A stretch of 64,000 nt of DNA from Pelomonas baiyunensis (GTDB taxonomy: Bacteria; Pseudomonadota; Gammaproteobacteria; Burkholderiales; Burkholderiaceae_C): assembly GCF_043555935.1 (NCBI RefSeq), contig NZ_JBIGIB010000002.1, positions 496,001-560,000 on the forward strand, read 5' to 3'. Below, in pieces: positions 41,188 through 49,776 of this stretch. Position 1 is the stretch's first letter. Each line of letters begins with the position of its first letter. Made by a program: the position numbers and the translations under genes. The notes beneath the pieces were generated by a model. That model had not been told where the DNA came from and ran no database searches. It saw nothing but the letters and a program-made list of their open reading frames with translations.

Positions 41188-42438
41188 ATGTCCTTTTCTT
41201 CCCTGGGCTTGACCCCTGCCTTGCTGCGCGCGGTGCGCGAGCAGGGCTACCACGCACCCACGCCCATTCAGGTGGCGAGCTTGCCCCCCATCCTGGCTGG
41301 GCGCGACGTGCTGGCCTTGGCGCACACCGGCTCCGGTAAAACGGCCGCCTTCGCCTTGCCGTTGCTGCAGCGCCTTGCCAGCGCGCCGCCGGGTGCCGGG
41401 CCTCGGGCCTTGGTGCTGGCGCCCACGCGCGAGTTGGCCATCCAAACCGCGACGCTGCTGCGCGAGTTGGCGGCGCGGCTGCTGCATCGGCCCCGCGTGG
41501 CGTTGGCGTTCGGCGGCGTGTCCATCAACCCCCAGCTCATGGCACTCAGAGGCGGCTGCGATGTGATGGTGGCCACCCCGGGCCGACTGCTGGACTTGCT
41601 GGACCACAACGGCCTGCGCCTGTCGCAGGTGGAACTGCTGGTCCTTGACGAGGCCGACCGCCTGCTGGCTGCGGGCTTTGCGGAAGAGCGCGAGCGCGTG
41701 CTGGCGCAGCTGCCTGCACGGCGCCAGACCCTGCTGTTTTCGGCCACCTGCCCGCCGGCGGTGCAAACCATGGCGGCGGACCTGCTGGTCGACCCGGTGC
41801 AGGTGCGGGTGGACGAAGCCCCGCCGCAGATCGTGCAGCGTGCCCTGCAACTCGATCGCGCCCAGCGTTTGCCGGCGCTGCGGCAGTTGCTCAAGACCGC
41901 CGGATGGCGCCGCACGCTGGTGTTCGTGGCCAGCCGCTACACGGCGGACCTGGTGTCTGACAAGCTGTTCGCCCACGGTTTCAAGGCGGGCGTGCTGCAT
42001 GGAGAACTGAGCCAGGGAGCGCGCCGTGATGTGCTGGCGGCGCTGAAAGCCGGCACGGTGGATGTGCTGGTGGCCACGGACGTGGCGGCGCGCGGCTTGC
42101 ATGTCGATGGGCTGGACGCGGTCGTCAACTACGAGCTGCCCCGCTCGGCGGCGGACTACACCCACCGCATCGGCCGCACCGGTCGCGCGGGCGCCGAGGG
42201 CACCGCGGTGAGCTTCATTTGCGCTGACAGCCCGGAGAACGCCGAAAGCCATTTCCGCCTGATCGAGAAGCGCCAGGGCCAGCGGGTGTCGCGTGAGCAA
42301 CTGGAGGGCTTCGCGCCGCAGGCGGTGGCCACCGAGGCGCAGGCCACCGGCGGCATCAAGAGCGCCACCCGCAAGAGCAAGAAAGACAAACTGCGCGAGG
42401 CGGCCGCCCGCGCCGGAGGCACACCCGATGGGCATTGA
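41188..42438 (+). CDS. DEAD-box RNA helicase (RhlE-like)
   Basis: 416 residues. All helicase motifs are visible: Q motif (GYHAPTPIQ), I AHTGSGKT, Ia APTRELA, II LDEADRLL, III FSAT, IV LVFVASR, V ATDVAARGLH and VI HRIGRTGRAG. A Lys-rich tail (RKSKKDKLREAAARAGG) ends the protein, as in RhlE-type helicases. The ATG at 41188 gives the standard family N-terminus MSFSSLGLTP; 83 bp separate it from ogt. The stop overlaps the CYTH gene by 11 bp. Likely roles are ribosome assembly or cold mRNA unwinding. Confidence 0.94.
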   Translation: MSFSSLGLTPALLRAVREQGYHAPTPIQVASLPPILAGRDVLALAHTGSGKTAAFALPLLQRLASAPPGAGPRALVLAPTRELAIQTATLLRELAARLLHRPRVALAFGGVSINPQLMALRGGCDVMVATPGRLLDLLDHNGLRLSQVELLVLDEADRLLAAGFAEERERVLAQLPARRQTLLFSATCPPAVQTMAADLLVDPVQVRVDEAPPQIVQRALQLDRAQRLPALRQLLKTAGWRRTLVFVASRYTADLVSDKLFAHGFKAGVLHGELSQGARRDVLAALKAGTVDVLVATDVAARGLHVDGLDAVVNYELPRSAADYTHRIGRTGRAGAEGTAVSFICADSPENAESHFRLIEKRQGQRVSREQLEGFAPQAVATEAQATGGIKSATRKSKKDKLREAAARAGGTPDGH

Positions 42439-42898
42439 GATCGAGCGCAAGTTCCTGGTGGCGGACTCGGGCTGGCGGGAGGCGGTGACGCAGTCCACGC
42501 GCTTCAGCCAGGGCTATCTCAGCCGGGATCCGGCCCGCACGGTGCGGGTGCGTGTGGCGGGGGACGCCGCCTTTCTCACCATCAAGGGCCGCACGCAGGG
42601 CGCGAGCCGCGCGGAGTTCGAGTACGCCGTGCCGGTGGCCGATGCCCAGGCGCTGCTGGCGCTGTGCGACGGCCCGGTCGTCGAGAAGCTGCGCCACCTG
42701 TGCCTGCACGCGGGCATGACCTGGGAGGTGGATGAATTCCTCGGCGCCAACGCCGGCTTGGTGGTGGCGGAGCTGGAATTGCAGTCGGAAGACCAGGCCT
42801 TTGAGCGACCCGCCTGGGTGGGCCAGGAGGTCACCGGAGACGGCCGTTACGTGAACGCCAACCTGGCGGTGCACCCGTTCAGCACCTGGGTGCGCTGA
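42428..42898 (+). CDS. CYTH-domain protein (inorganic triphosphatase/adenylate-cyclase-like)
   Basis: 156-residue triphosphate-tunnel enzyme. The signature GIEIERKFLV is at the very N-terminus, followed by RTVRVRVAGDAAFLTIKG and EFEYAVP, with alternating Arg/Lys/Glu residues lining the tunnel, and VDEFLG and VVAELELQSED. Stand-alone CYTH proteins of this size (like Nitrosomonas NE1496) hydrolyse inorganic triphosphate; cyclase activity is also known in the superfamily. It overlaps the helicase gene by 11 bp and converges on rdgC. Confidence 0.9.
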   Translation: MGIEIERKFLVADSGWREAVTQSTRFSQGYLSRDPARTVRVRVAGDAAFLTIKGRTQGASRAEFEYAVPVADAQALLALCDGPVVEKLRHLCLHAGMTWEVDEFLGANAGLVVAELELQSEDQAFERPAWVGQEVTGDGRYVNANLAVHPFSTWVR

Positions 42899-42935
42899 CG
42901 TCTCTGAACCGCCGGCTCGGGCGTTCAGCGTCGGT

Positions 42936-43931
42936 TCACCAGGGCGCTTCGCCCTCGGCCAGCGGTTCGGCAGACAAGGCCTGCGCCGGCGTGGCACCCG
43001 GGGCCGCCGCCGCAGAGGCGGGCGTCCCGGCGGCCGCAAAGTCGTGTTCGCCGCCCAGGCCTTCGATCAGCGCCGGGATCAAGCCGCTGAGCTCGCCCGT
43101 GGCCAGCGCCATGTCGGCGTCGAAGGCTTCGTCGCCGCTGGCTTCGGCACGGCCCTCGAAGGCGAGGTCCAGGAAGCTGATCTTCTTGATGCCGAACGCC
43201 TCGGTCAGCGTGAAGGCCACGCGGTCCTTGTAGCTGAGCGCCAGGCGCGTGGGCATCTTGCCGCTGGTCAGGTGGGCGCGCACCTCGTCGATGTCCAGCG
43301 GGTGGCGCGCATAGCGAACCACCGGCTTTTCTTCGTCGCTGCCCTTGAGCTCGCACTCGCGCTCGATCTGGAAGCCTTCGGGCGTCACGCCGTCCAGCAG
43401 CCAGGCCGCCATGCACGCGGCCGGGCTTTCGGCCGTCTGCACCAGGTGCAGCGACAGCCCGGGGCTGGCCTGGATGAGCAGGGTGATCACTTCGTCGGCG
43501 CGGCTGCTGGAGCCCGCGTCCACGAACAACAGGCCCTGGGCCGGCGCGATCCACACCTGGGTGGCCGACGTCTTGGTGAAGGCGCGCGGCAGCAACTCGT
43601 GCGTGGCCTGCTCCTTGAGGTCCTTCTTGGCCTTCTTGCCGGGCTTGCGGCCGGTGGTTTCCTCGATGTGCTCGGCCAACTCGTCCACGCGCTCCTGCAC
43701 CACGGAGGAGGGCAGCAGGCGCTGTTCGCGCTTGAGCTTGATGAGCCAGTGGCCGTCCACCACTTCCACCAGCGGTGCGTGCTCGATGCCGCGCGGCGGG
43801 GCCCAGCCTACGGCGAGCGGCTGGGTGGGGGCGCAGGCGAGGAAGGGCTCCTTGGCCAGTTGTTCGGCGAGCTGCTGGGCGTCGGTCTGCCAGCCTTCGC
43901 CAATGCGGTAGGTGATCAGGTTCTTGAACAT
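42936..43931 (-). CDS. rdgC: Recombination-associated protein RdgC
   Basis: 331-residue RdgC, a ring-shaped DNA-binding protein that limits RecA action. The family start MFKNLITYRIGEGW, the segment CAPTQPLAVGWAPPRG and the late DEAFDADMALATGELSGLIPALIEGLGGE region are typical. A C-terminal Ala/Pro-rich tail of about 30 residues makes it longer than E. coli RdgC (303). It starts at an ATG at 43931, just after the terminator of the DsbA-like gene, so it should have its own promoter in the short gap. Confidence 0.93.
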   Translation of the reverse strand: MFKNLITYRIGEGWQTDAQQLAEQLAKEPFLACAPTQPLAVGWAPPRGIEHAPLVEVVDGHWLIKLKREQRLLPSSVVQERVDELAEHIEETTGRKPGKKAKKDLKEQATHELLPRAFTKTSATQVWIAPAQGLLFVDAGSSSRADEVITLLIQASPGLSLHLVQTAESPAACMAAWLLDGVTPEGFQIERECELKGSDEEKPVVRYARHPLDIDEVRAHLTSGKMPTRLALSYKDRVAFTLTEAFGIKKISFLDLAFEGRAEASGDEAFDADMALATGELSGLIPALIEGLGGEHDFAAAGTPASAAAAPGATPAQALSAEPLAEGEAPW

Positions 43932-43940
43932 GGCGCTTGA

Positions 43941-43969
43941 GAAACAAGAAGCCCGCCAGCGGCGGGCTT
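43941..43969 (-). terminator. Intrinsic terminator of the DsbA-like gene
   Basis: AAGCCCGCC-AGC-GGCGGGCTT is a perfect 9-bp stem (43949-43969). Read on the minus strand it is followed by CTTGTTTC, a short T-rich tail. It lies between the DsbA-like gene stop and the rdgC start. Confidence 0.75.
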
Positions 43970-44036
43970 GGGGTGTCGGGAATCGGACGGGATTGTCTCA
44001 GGTCTGCCCGGCCGACTTGCGGCGGTGGCGGCGGAA

Positions 44037-44678
44037 TCAGGCGCCGGCCATCACCTGGCGCAGCAGCTTCTCGAACACCTCGACGGACTGGCCGCCCTGG
44101 ATCAGGTGCTGCTGGTTCAGCACGATGGCGGGCACGCCCGAGATGCCCTGGCGCTGGATTTGCTGCTCGGCGGCGGCCACTTCAGCGTCGAACTCGCGGC
44201 TGGCCAGCACGGCTTGGGCTGCATCTGTGGGCAGGCCCACGGCGGTGGCCACGTCCAACAGCACAGCGGTGTCAGACACATCGCGGCCGTGTGTGAAGTA
44301 GGCCTGCAGCAAGGCCAGCTTGAGCTGGCGCTGGGCGGCCGGGCCGTGGTGCTCGCCGGCCCAATGCAGCAGGCGGTGGCCGTCGCGGGTGTTGTAGATG
44401 CGGCTGCGGGCCTGCATGGCGAAGGTGAAGCCCAGCTCGGCCCCGCGGTCGCGGATCGCCTGGCGGGTGCCGGCCATCTGTGCGGGTGAGGCGCCGTATT
44501 TGCGGCCCAAGTGCTCGTCGATGTCTTCGCCCTCGGGCGCCATGTCGGGGTTGAGCTCGAAGGGGTGGAAATGCAGGTCCAGCGTCAAGCCGGGGATGCG
44601 TGCCGCGGCAGCCTCCAGCGACAGCAGGCCAATCGCACACCAGGGGCAAACGATGTCGGAGATGAAGTCAATGCGCAT
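44037..44678 (-). CDS. DsbA-family (FrnE-like) thiol oxidoreductase
   Basis: 213 residues with no signal peptide, so cytoplasmic. The thioredoxin-fold start is MRIDFISDIVCPWCAIG with the CPWC pair (Cys11, Cys14). The cis-Pro loop is GISGVPAIVLNQQHLIQGG near the C-terminus, as in FrnE and 2-hydroxychromene-2-carboxylate isomerase relatives. The ATG at 44678 is used because it starts the fold; the frame remains open far upstream only by antisense chance. A strong terminator follows. Likely a redox role in the cytosol; substrate unknown. Confidence 0.9.
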   Translation of the reverse strand: MRIDFISDIVCPWCAIGLLSLEAAAARIPGLTLDLHFHPFELNPDMAPEGEDIDEHLGRKYGASPAQMAGTRQAIRDRGAELGFTFAMQARSRIYNTRDGHRLLHWAGEHHGPAAQRQLKLALLQAYFTHGRDVSDTAVLLDVATAVGLPTDAAQAVLASREFDAEVAAAEQQIQRQGISGVPAIVLNQQHLIQGGQSVEVFEKLLRQVMAGA

Positions 44679-44816
44679 GGCGCGGAATTGTCCGGCGCCG
44701 CCGCGCGACCCGGCGGGCCGCAAGGCCTTCAAGAATGTGACGAGGTTGCGCATCCGCCTCCGCGTGGTGGGGCCACGGGTGGTGCGCAGGGGGCGCCTTC
44801 CTGCAAACTCGCCGTC

Positions 44817-46109
44817 ATGGCGAGATCTTTGTGCAAACGTTGGCCGGCGCGCCTGGCGATGCTGACCGTGGCCCTGCCTGCGCTGGCCTGCGCCCAGGTG
44901 GAGGGCGGCGCGGCGGCGTCGCCGTTGCGCGTGTCGGGCTTCGGCACCTTGGGCTTGGTGCATGTCGATGCGCCTGATGGCTGGGGCTACCGGCGGGAGA
45001 TGACCGAGGCCGCTGACAGCGGCCGTTGGCGGCACGATGTCGACTCGCGCCTGGGTTTGCAGCTGAACTACGCCTGGAGCCCGCAGTTGGAAGGCGTGGT
45101 GCAGGTCTTGGCGCGCAAGCGCGGCCAGCACGCCAGCGACCAAGACGCCGTGGAGTGGGCCTACCTCAGCTACCGGCCCACGCCGGACTGGAGCCTGCGT
45201 CTGGGCCGCGTGAACCTGGACGCCTTCTTGATGGCGGACTATCGCAACGTCGGTTACGGCTACCTCACGGCGCGACCGCCGGTGGATCTGTACGCCCCGT
45301 TGCCCACGGCGTTGGACGGCGGCGACGTGGCGCGCAGCTGGATGCAGGGCGACGCCCAGTGGCGCGCCAAGGTGGCCGTCGGGTCCTCGCACTTCGGGGA
45401 CAGCGACCTGCAACGCCCGGGCTGGCTGCGCCGTGTGGTGACCGCCATGGTCTCGCGCGAGGAGGGCGGTTGGCTGCTGCGCGCCGGCGCCGCACGCACC
45501 ACGCTGCACACCGACACCACAGACTCGCAGCCCGCCATCGACGCACTGACGCAGCTGGCCGCCATTCCGATTCCGAGCATTGCAGACGGCGCCCGTGACC
45601 TGCGCCAGCGCCTCGGGGCCTCGCCCCTGCGCGGCACCTTCCTGGAGCTGGGGCTGCGCTATGAGCAGGGCGACTGGCAGTACAGCGCCGAGTGGGTGCG
45701 CACCATCGCCATGCCGCTGAGCCGGCGCACCTCGGCCTACGCCACTGCGGGCCGCCGCGTGGGCGACTGGACGCCTTACGTGGGCTACGGCCAGTCGCGC
45801 GACGAACTGCCGCTGCTGGCCACGCCCAGCTGGGCCCCCGTGCTGACGCCCATCGTGGGGCCGGCCGCTGCGGCGGGCGCCCAAGGCCTGGCGCAGGCGG
45901 TGGTGAACGGCATGAACGCATCGCGCGTGGTGCAGTCCACCTGGACGCTGGGCGCCCGTTGGGACCTGCACCCCCAGGCCGCGCTGAAGCTGCAGTGGGA
46001 CCAGGTGCGCACCGGTGCGCAGGGCTCGGGCCTGTGGAGCGGCGCACCGGCCGGCGCGCCGGCCACCACCAGCCGTGTGGCCTCGGCCGTGTTGGACTTC
46101 ATCTTCTGA
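44817..46109 (+). CDS. Putative outer-membrane porin-like beta-barrel protein
   Basis: 430 residues with a signal peptide (LAMLTVALPALACAQ). The mature part has repeated amphipathic strands (LRVSGFGTLGLVHV, LGLQLNYAWSPQLEGVVQVLAR, WAYLSYRPTPDWSLRLGRV) and ends in a C-terminal Phe (SAVLDFIF), as expected for BAM-assembled barrels. The R-x-G-R-V-N-x-D motif after the paired strands resembles putative porins found next to sensors. It is followed after 4 bp by a periplasmic binding-like gene and then a diguanylate cyclase, so it may deliver or sense an envelope signal. No specific family name is claimed. Confidence 0.75.
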   Translation: MARSLCKRWPARLAMLTVALPALACAQVEGGAAASPLRVSGFGTLGLVHVDAPDGWGYRREMTEAADSGRWRHDVDSRLGLQLNYAWSPQLEGVVQVLARKRGQHASDQDAVEWAYLSYRPTPDWSLRLGRVNLDAFLMADYRNVGYGYLTARPPVDLYAPLPTALDGGDVARSWMQGDAQWRAKVAVGSSHFGDSDLQRPGWLRRVVTAMVSREEGGWLLRAGAARTTLHTDTTDSQPAIDALTQLAAIPIPSIADGARDLRQRLGASPLRGTFLELGLRYEQGDWQYSAEWVRTIAMPLSRRTSAYATAGRRVGDWTPYVGYGQSRDELPLLATPSWAPVLTPIVGPAAAAGAQGLAQAVVNGMNASRVVQSTWTLGARWDLHPQAALKLQWDQVRTGAQGSGLWSGAPAGAPATTSRVASAVLDFIF

Positions 46110-46113
46110 CGCC

Positions 46114-46566
46114 ATGAGCCGCCTGACCCGCCCCTCACTGCGCGCGCTGCTGGCCGTGGCGCTGGCCTGTCTGTGGGCCTTGCCGGCCCGCGCAGACTTC
46201 TATGTCGTGGTGCACACCAGCAACCCGCAGCGCAACCTCACGCAAAAAGAAGCCGTGGACCTGTTCATGGGACGCAGCCGGGCGTTCTCCAACGGCGACT
46301 TCGCGCTGATTTTTGACCTGCCCCGCGACAACCCCCGCCGCGCCGCGTTCTACGAGGCGCTGACCGGCATGAGCGTGGCGCAGGTCAACAGCTACTGGTC
46401 GCGCCTGATGTTCTCCGGCCAAAGCGTGCCGCCGCAAGCCTTGCCCGACGAAACCGCCGTGGCCAACCTGCTGCGCCGCAACCCCAGCGCCCTGGGCTGG
46501 CTGAGCAAGGAGCCCAGCGATGCCGGGCTGCGCACGGTGCTGGTGATCAAAGAGCCTGCGAAGTGA
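46114..46566 (+). CDS. Small periplasmic phosphate-binding-protein-like (PBP-like) protein
   Basis: 150 residues with a signal peptide ending near Ala-Arg-Ala-Asp (residues 26-29). The mature start DFYVVVHTSNPQRNLTQKEAVDLFMGRSRAF and the later LPDETAVANLLRRNPSALGWLSKEP match the single-domain relatives of PstS (PBP_like_2). These are often found with sensor kinases or cyclases rather than transporters. No Pst permease is near. It lies between the porin-like gene and the diguanylate cyclase, overlapping the latter by 4 bp, which suggests a periplasmic regulator or ligand-binding partner. Confidence 0.85.
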   Translation: MSRLTRPSLRALLAVALACLWALPARADFYVVVHTSNPQRNLTQKEAVDLFMGRSRAFSNGDFALIFDLPRDNPRRAAFYEALTGMSVAQVNSYWSRLMFSGQSVPPQALPDETAVANLLRRNPSALGWLSKEPSDAGLRTVLVIKEPAK

Positions 46567-48227
46567 CGACTCCGCTGTCGACGAATCCGCCGAAGGCCGC
46601 TGCGGCCACGCCGGCCCGCCCTTCATTCCGAGTGCGCGGGGCCCACAGCCTGCAACTGCGCTTCATGGCGCTGATGTTCCTGGCTGCGGCCGTGCTGGCG
46701 CTGGGCGCAGCCACCCTGGCCTACCACTTGGGGCAGGCTCGCGCGCTGAACAGCAGCCGCCAAAGCGTGGAGGCATTGGCCACCGCGGTGGAGAAAACCC
46801 TGGCCATCGGCGCCTACGCCAAGGACCCCGTGCTGCTGCAGGAGGTGGCCGACGGCTTGGCGCGCAACGAGTTGGTGGACACCGTTGCCGTGGTGGCGGC
46901 GGATGGGCGTGCCCTGGTGCAAGCGCAGCGCGCCGGCGCGCCCCGGCACCCGCCGGCCCATGCCAGCGTCATCTTGCGGCCGCTGGTGTCGCCGTTCGAC
47001 GCCCACGAGCAGTTGGGGCAACTGCAGGTGCACTTGAACGACGCTCAGGTGCAGGCCGACGCCGACCGCGAGGCCTACACGCTGGCGGCTGCCATGGCAG
47101 GGCAGGCCGCGTTGCTCGCTTTGGTGCTGTACCTGTTGGCCGCGCGCTTGGTGTCTCGGCCCATCGTGCGATTGGCCAGTGCCCTGCGGCGCATGACGCC
47201 CGGGTCGGGTGAGCGGCTCGACACGCCCGCTGGCCACGCGGCGGACGAGATTGGCGTGCTGATTGCCGGCGCGAATGCGCTGTTGGAATCGAACGAGCGC
47301 GCCTTGCTGACCGAGCGGCATTTGCGCGCCGAGGTGGAGGCCATGGAGGCCCAGTACCGGCAGATCTTCGACTCCAGCAGCGCCGGCATCTTTGTGCTGA
47401 ACGAAGGCGGCCGGCTGATCAACGGCAACCCCACGGTGTCGCGCGTGGTGGGCATGTCGATGAAAGAGCTGAAGGGGCTGAGCGAGTCGGACTTCATCGA
47501 ACGCGTGTTCCACCGGCCGGATCAGGTGCGCCAGATGATCGACGACGCGGTGCGCAACGGCGAAACCGTGTCGGCCGACCTGGAGCTGGTGCAGCAGGGC
47601 GAAGAGTCGCGCTGGGTGCACTGCCTGATTTCGGTTCAGCACGCCCAAGCGCAAACGGTTGAAGGGGTGATCTACGACATCACCGACCGCAAGACCGACG
47701 AAAACGCGGTGCGCCACCAGGCCGAGCACGATGGCCTGACCCAACTGAAGAACCGCGCCGCTGGCCAAGCCACGCTGGAGCGGCTGGTGGTGGACGCGCA
47801 GGCCCGCGGGGCGCCGCTGTGCGTGGCCTGCATCGACCTGGACGGCTTCAAGCAAATCAACGACACGCTGGGCCACGCCAGCGGCGACGAGGTGCTGGTG
47901 GCCTGTGCCGAACGCATGCGCGTGGCGGTGCGCCGCTCGTCTGACCTGGTGGCACGCTTGGGCGGCGATGAGTTTTTGGTGGCGCTGCGCGATGTGGGTC
48001 CGGGCGACGAGGTGCTGGGCCGCGTGATGCGCGAACTGATCGACGGGCTCTCGCAGCCCATCACCCTGAGCACCGGCCGCGTGGCGCGCGTGGGCGTGAG
48101 CATCGGGGTGGCCTGCCTGCTGCGCCATGGCCGCGACGTGAAGGCGCTGGTGGATGCCGCCGACGAGGCGCTGTATCACGTGAAGCGCAACGGGAAAATG
48201 GCTTTTGCGCTAGCGTTGACGGCTTGA
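46563..48227 (+). CDS. Membrane diguanylate cyclase with CHASE8-like sensor, HAMP, PAS and GGDEF
   Basis: 554 residues. TM1 (about 32-56), a periplasmic region (57-172) resembling CHASE8 of YfiN/TpbB, TM2 (about 173-196), HAMP (about 197-250), PAS (about 262-375) and GGDEF (about 385-550). The catalytic motif is GGDEF (467-471), and the allosteric site R458-x-x-D461 lies five residues before it, so product inhibition by cyclic-di-GMP is expected. The start codon is GTG at 46563, overlapping the upstream stop. It is the output gene of the porin/PBP trio and its activity is probably set by the periplasmic partner. Confidence 0.93.
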   Translation: MTTPLSTNPPKAAAATPARPSFRVRGAHSLQLRFMALMFLAAAVLALGAATLAYHLGQARALNSSRQSVEALATAVEKTLAIGAYAKDPVLLQEVADGLARNELVDTVAVVAADGRALVQAQRAGAPRHPPAHASVILRPLVSPFDAHEQLGQLQVHLNDAQVQADADREAYTLAAAMAGQAALLALVLYLLAARLVSRPIVRLASALRRMTPGSGERLDTPAGHAADEIGVLIAGANALLESNERALLTERHLRAEVEAMEAQYRQIFDSSSAGIFVLNEGGRLINGNPTVSRVVGMSMKELKGLSESDFIERVFHRPDQVRQMIDDAVRNGETVSADLELVQQGEESRWVHCLISVQHAQAQTVEGVIYDITDRKTDENAVRHQAEHDGLTQLKNRAAGQATLERLVVDAQARGAPLCVACIDLDGFKQINDTLGHASGDEVLVACAERMRVAVRRSSDLVARLGGDEFLVALRDVGPGDEVLGRVMRELIDGLSQPITLSTGRVARVGVSIGVACLLRHGRDVKALVDAADEALYHVKRNGKMAFALALTA

Positions 48228-48243
48228 TCCACCGTCAACGCCC

Positions 48244-49122
48244 ATGACCGCTTACACCCCGCCCCAGGTCTGGACCTGGGACACCGCCAGCGGCGGTGCC
48301 TTCGCCAGCATCAACCGCCCCATCGCCGGCCCCACCCACGAGCGAGCCCTGCCCGTGGGGCAGCATCCGCTGCAGCTCTACTCATTGGGCACGCCCAATG
48401 GCGTGAAGGTCACGGTGATGCTGGAAGAGCTGCTGGCCCTGGGCCACACCGGCGCCGAGTACGACGCATGGCTGATCCGCATCCATGAGGGGCAGCAGTT
48501 CGGCAGCGGCTTCGTGGCGGCCAACCCCAACTCCAAGATCCCTGCGTTGATGGACCACAGTGGTGGGCCCGGCGTCGCGCCGGTGCGGGTGTTCGAGTCC
48601 GGCGCCATCCTGGTGTACCTGGCCGAGAAGTTCGGCAGCGCCTTCCTGCCCCGCGACGGCGTTGCCCGCGCAGAGACGCTGAGCTGGCTGTTCTGGCAGA
48701 TGGGCAGCGCGCCCTTCCTGGGCGGCGGCTTCGGCCACTTCTATGCCTACGCGCCGGAGAAGCTGGAGTACCCCATCAACCGCTACGCGATGGAAGTGAA
48801 GCGCCAGATGGACGTGCTGAACCGCCACCTCGCCGAGCGCGAGTACCTGGCGGGCGACGCCTACACGATCGCTGACATGGCGGTGTGGCCCTGGTACGGC
48901 GCGCTGGCCAAAGGCCAGCTGTACGGGGCAGGGGAGTTCTTGTCGGTGCATGAATACACGCACGTGCTGCGCTGGGCGGACCAGATCGCCCAGCGCCCGG
49001 CGGTGCAGCGGGGCCGCAAGGTCAACCGCACCTTTGGCGACCCCGCCAGCCAGCTGCATGAGCGGCACGACGCCAGCGACTTCGACACCCGCACGCAAGA
49101 CAAGCTCCTGCCCCAGCCATGA
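48244..49122 (+). CDS. yghU: Glutathione S-transferase YghU-type (disulfide-bond reductase)
   Basis: 292 residues, matching YghU (288). The extended N-terminus TPPQVWTWDTASGGAFASINRPIAGPTHE, then LQLYSLGTPNGVKVTVMLEEL with NPNSKIPAL and VFESGAILVYLAEKFG, are specific for the YghU/Ure2-like nu class, which binds two glutathiones. Likely activity is glutathione-dependent disulfide reduction or peroxide reduction. It starts 16 bp after the cyclase gene and overlaps the following GST gene by 4 bp. Confidence 0.92.
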   Translation: MTAYTPPQVWTWDTASGGAFASINRPIAGPTHERALPVGQHPLQLYSLGTPNGVKVTVMLEELLALGHTGAEYDAWLIRIHEGQQFGSGFVAANPNSKIPALMDHSGGPGVAPVRVFESGAILVYLAEKFGSAFLPRDGVARAETLSWLFWQMGSAPFLGGGFGHFYAYAPEKLEYPINRYAMEVKRQMDVLNRHLAEREYLAGDAYTIADMAVWPWYGALAKGQLYGAGEFLSVHEYTHVLRWADQIAQRPAVQRGRKVNRTFGDPASQLHERHDASDFDTRTQDKLLPQP

Positions 49123-49748
49123 TCACCCTCTACGACTGCGCCACCGCGCCCAGCCCCCGCCGCGCCCGCATCCTGCTGGCGGAAAAGCGCGTGCCGCACA
49201 CCACGGTGCAGGTGGACCTGCGCGCCGGTGAGCAACTGGGCGAGGCTTTCCGCCGCATCAACCCGCAATGCACCGTGCCGGCCCTGGTGACCGGCGAAGG
49301 CCCGGTGTTGACCGACAACGCCGCCATCGCGGCCTACCTGGAGGCGCGCTTTCCGGAGCCCCCGCTGCTGGGCCGCACCGCGCTGGACAAGGCCGAGATC
49401 GCCAGCTGGCAGTGGCGTGTCGAGTTCGAGGGGCTGATGGCGATTGCCGAAGCCCTGCGCAACAGCACCCCTGCCATGGTGAACCGCGCCTTGCCCGGGC
49501 CGGTGGATTACGCGCAGATTCCGGCCCTGGCCGAGCGCGGCTTGGCGCGGCTGCATCACTTCATGGCCAGCTTGAACGCCCACCTGGAGGGGCGCGAGTT
49601 CATCGCGGCCGGTCAGTTCAGCATCGCCGACATCACCGCCGTGGTGGCTGTGGACTTTGCGCGGGTGGTGAAGGTGAAGCCCGGCGAGGAGCACCCGCAC
49701 CTGCTGCGTTGGCGAGAGGCCATGCAGGCGCGCGGCACGATGGGCTGA
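49119..49748 (+). CDS. Glutathione S-transferase family protein
   Basis: 209 residues. The thioredoxin-like N-terminal domain (ITLYDCATAPSPRRARILLAEKRVPHTTVQVDLR) carries the usual loop NPQCTVPALVT with cis-Pro and LTDNAAIAAYLEARFP. The C-terminal helical domain contains FSIADITAVVAVDFARVV. The residue equivalent to the catalytic Ser/Tyr appears to be in ATAPSPRR. Substrate unknown. It is coupled to yghU by an ATGA overlap and ends next to a bidirectional hairpin. Confidence 0.92.
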   Translation: MITLYDCATAPSPRRARILLAEKRVPHTTVQVDLRAGEQLGEAFRRINPQCTVPALVTGEGPVLTDNAAIAAYLEARFPEPPLLGRTALDKAEIASWQWRVEFEGLMAIAEALRNSTPAMVNRALPGPVDYAQIPALAERGLARLHHFMASLNAHLEGREFIAAGQFSIADITAVVAVDFARVVKVKPGEEHPHLLRWREAMQARGTMG

Positions 49749-49755
49749 CCGGCCT

Positions 49756-49773
49756 CGCCGGGGCTGCCCGGCG
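49756..49773. terminator. Hairpin between convergent GST and M14 genes
   Basis: CGCCGGG-GCTG-CCCGGCG, a perfect 7-bp stem in the 28-bp gap between two convergent genes. It has no T-run, so termination strength is uncertain. Confidence 0.4.
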
Positions 49774-49776
49774 TGT

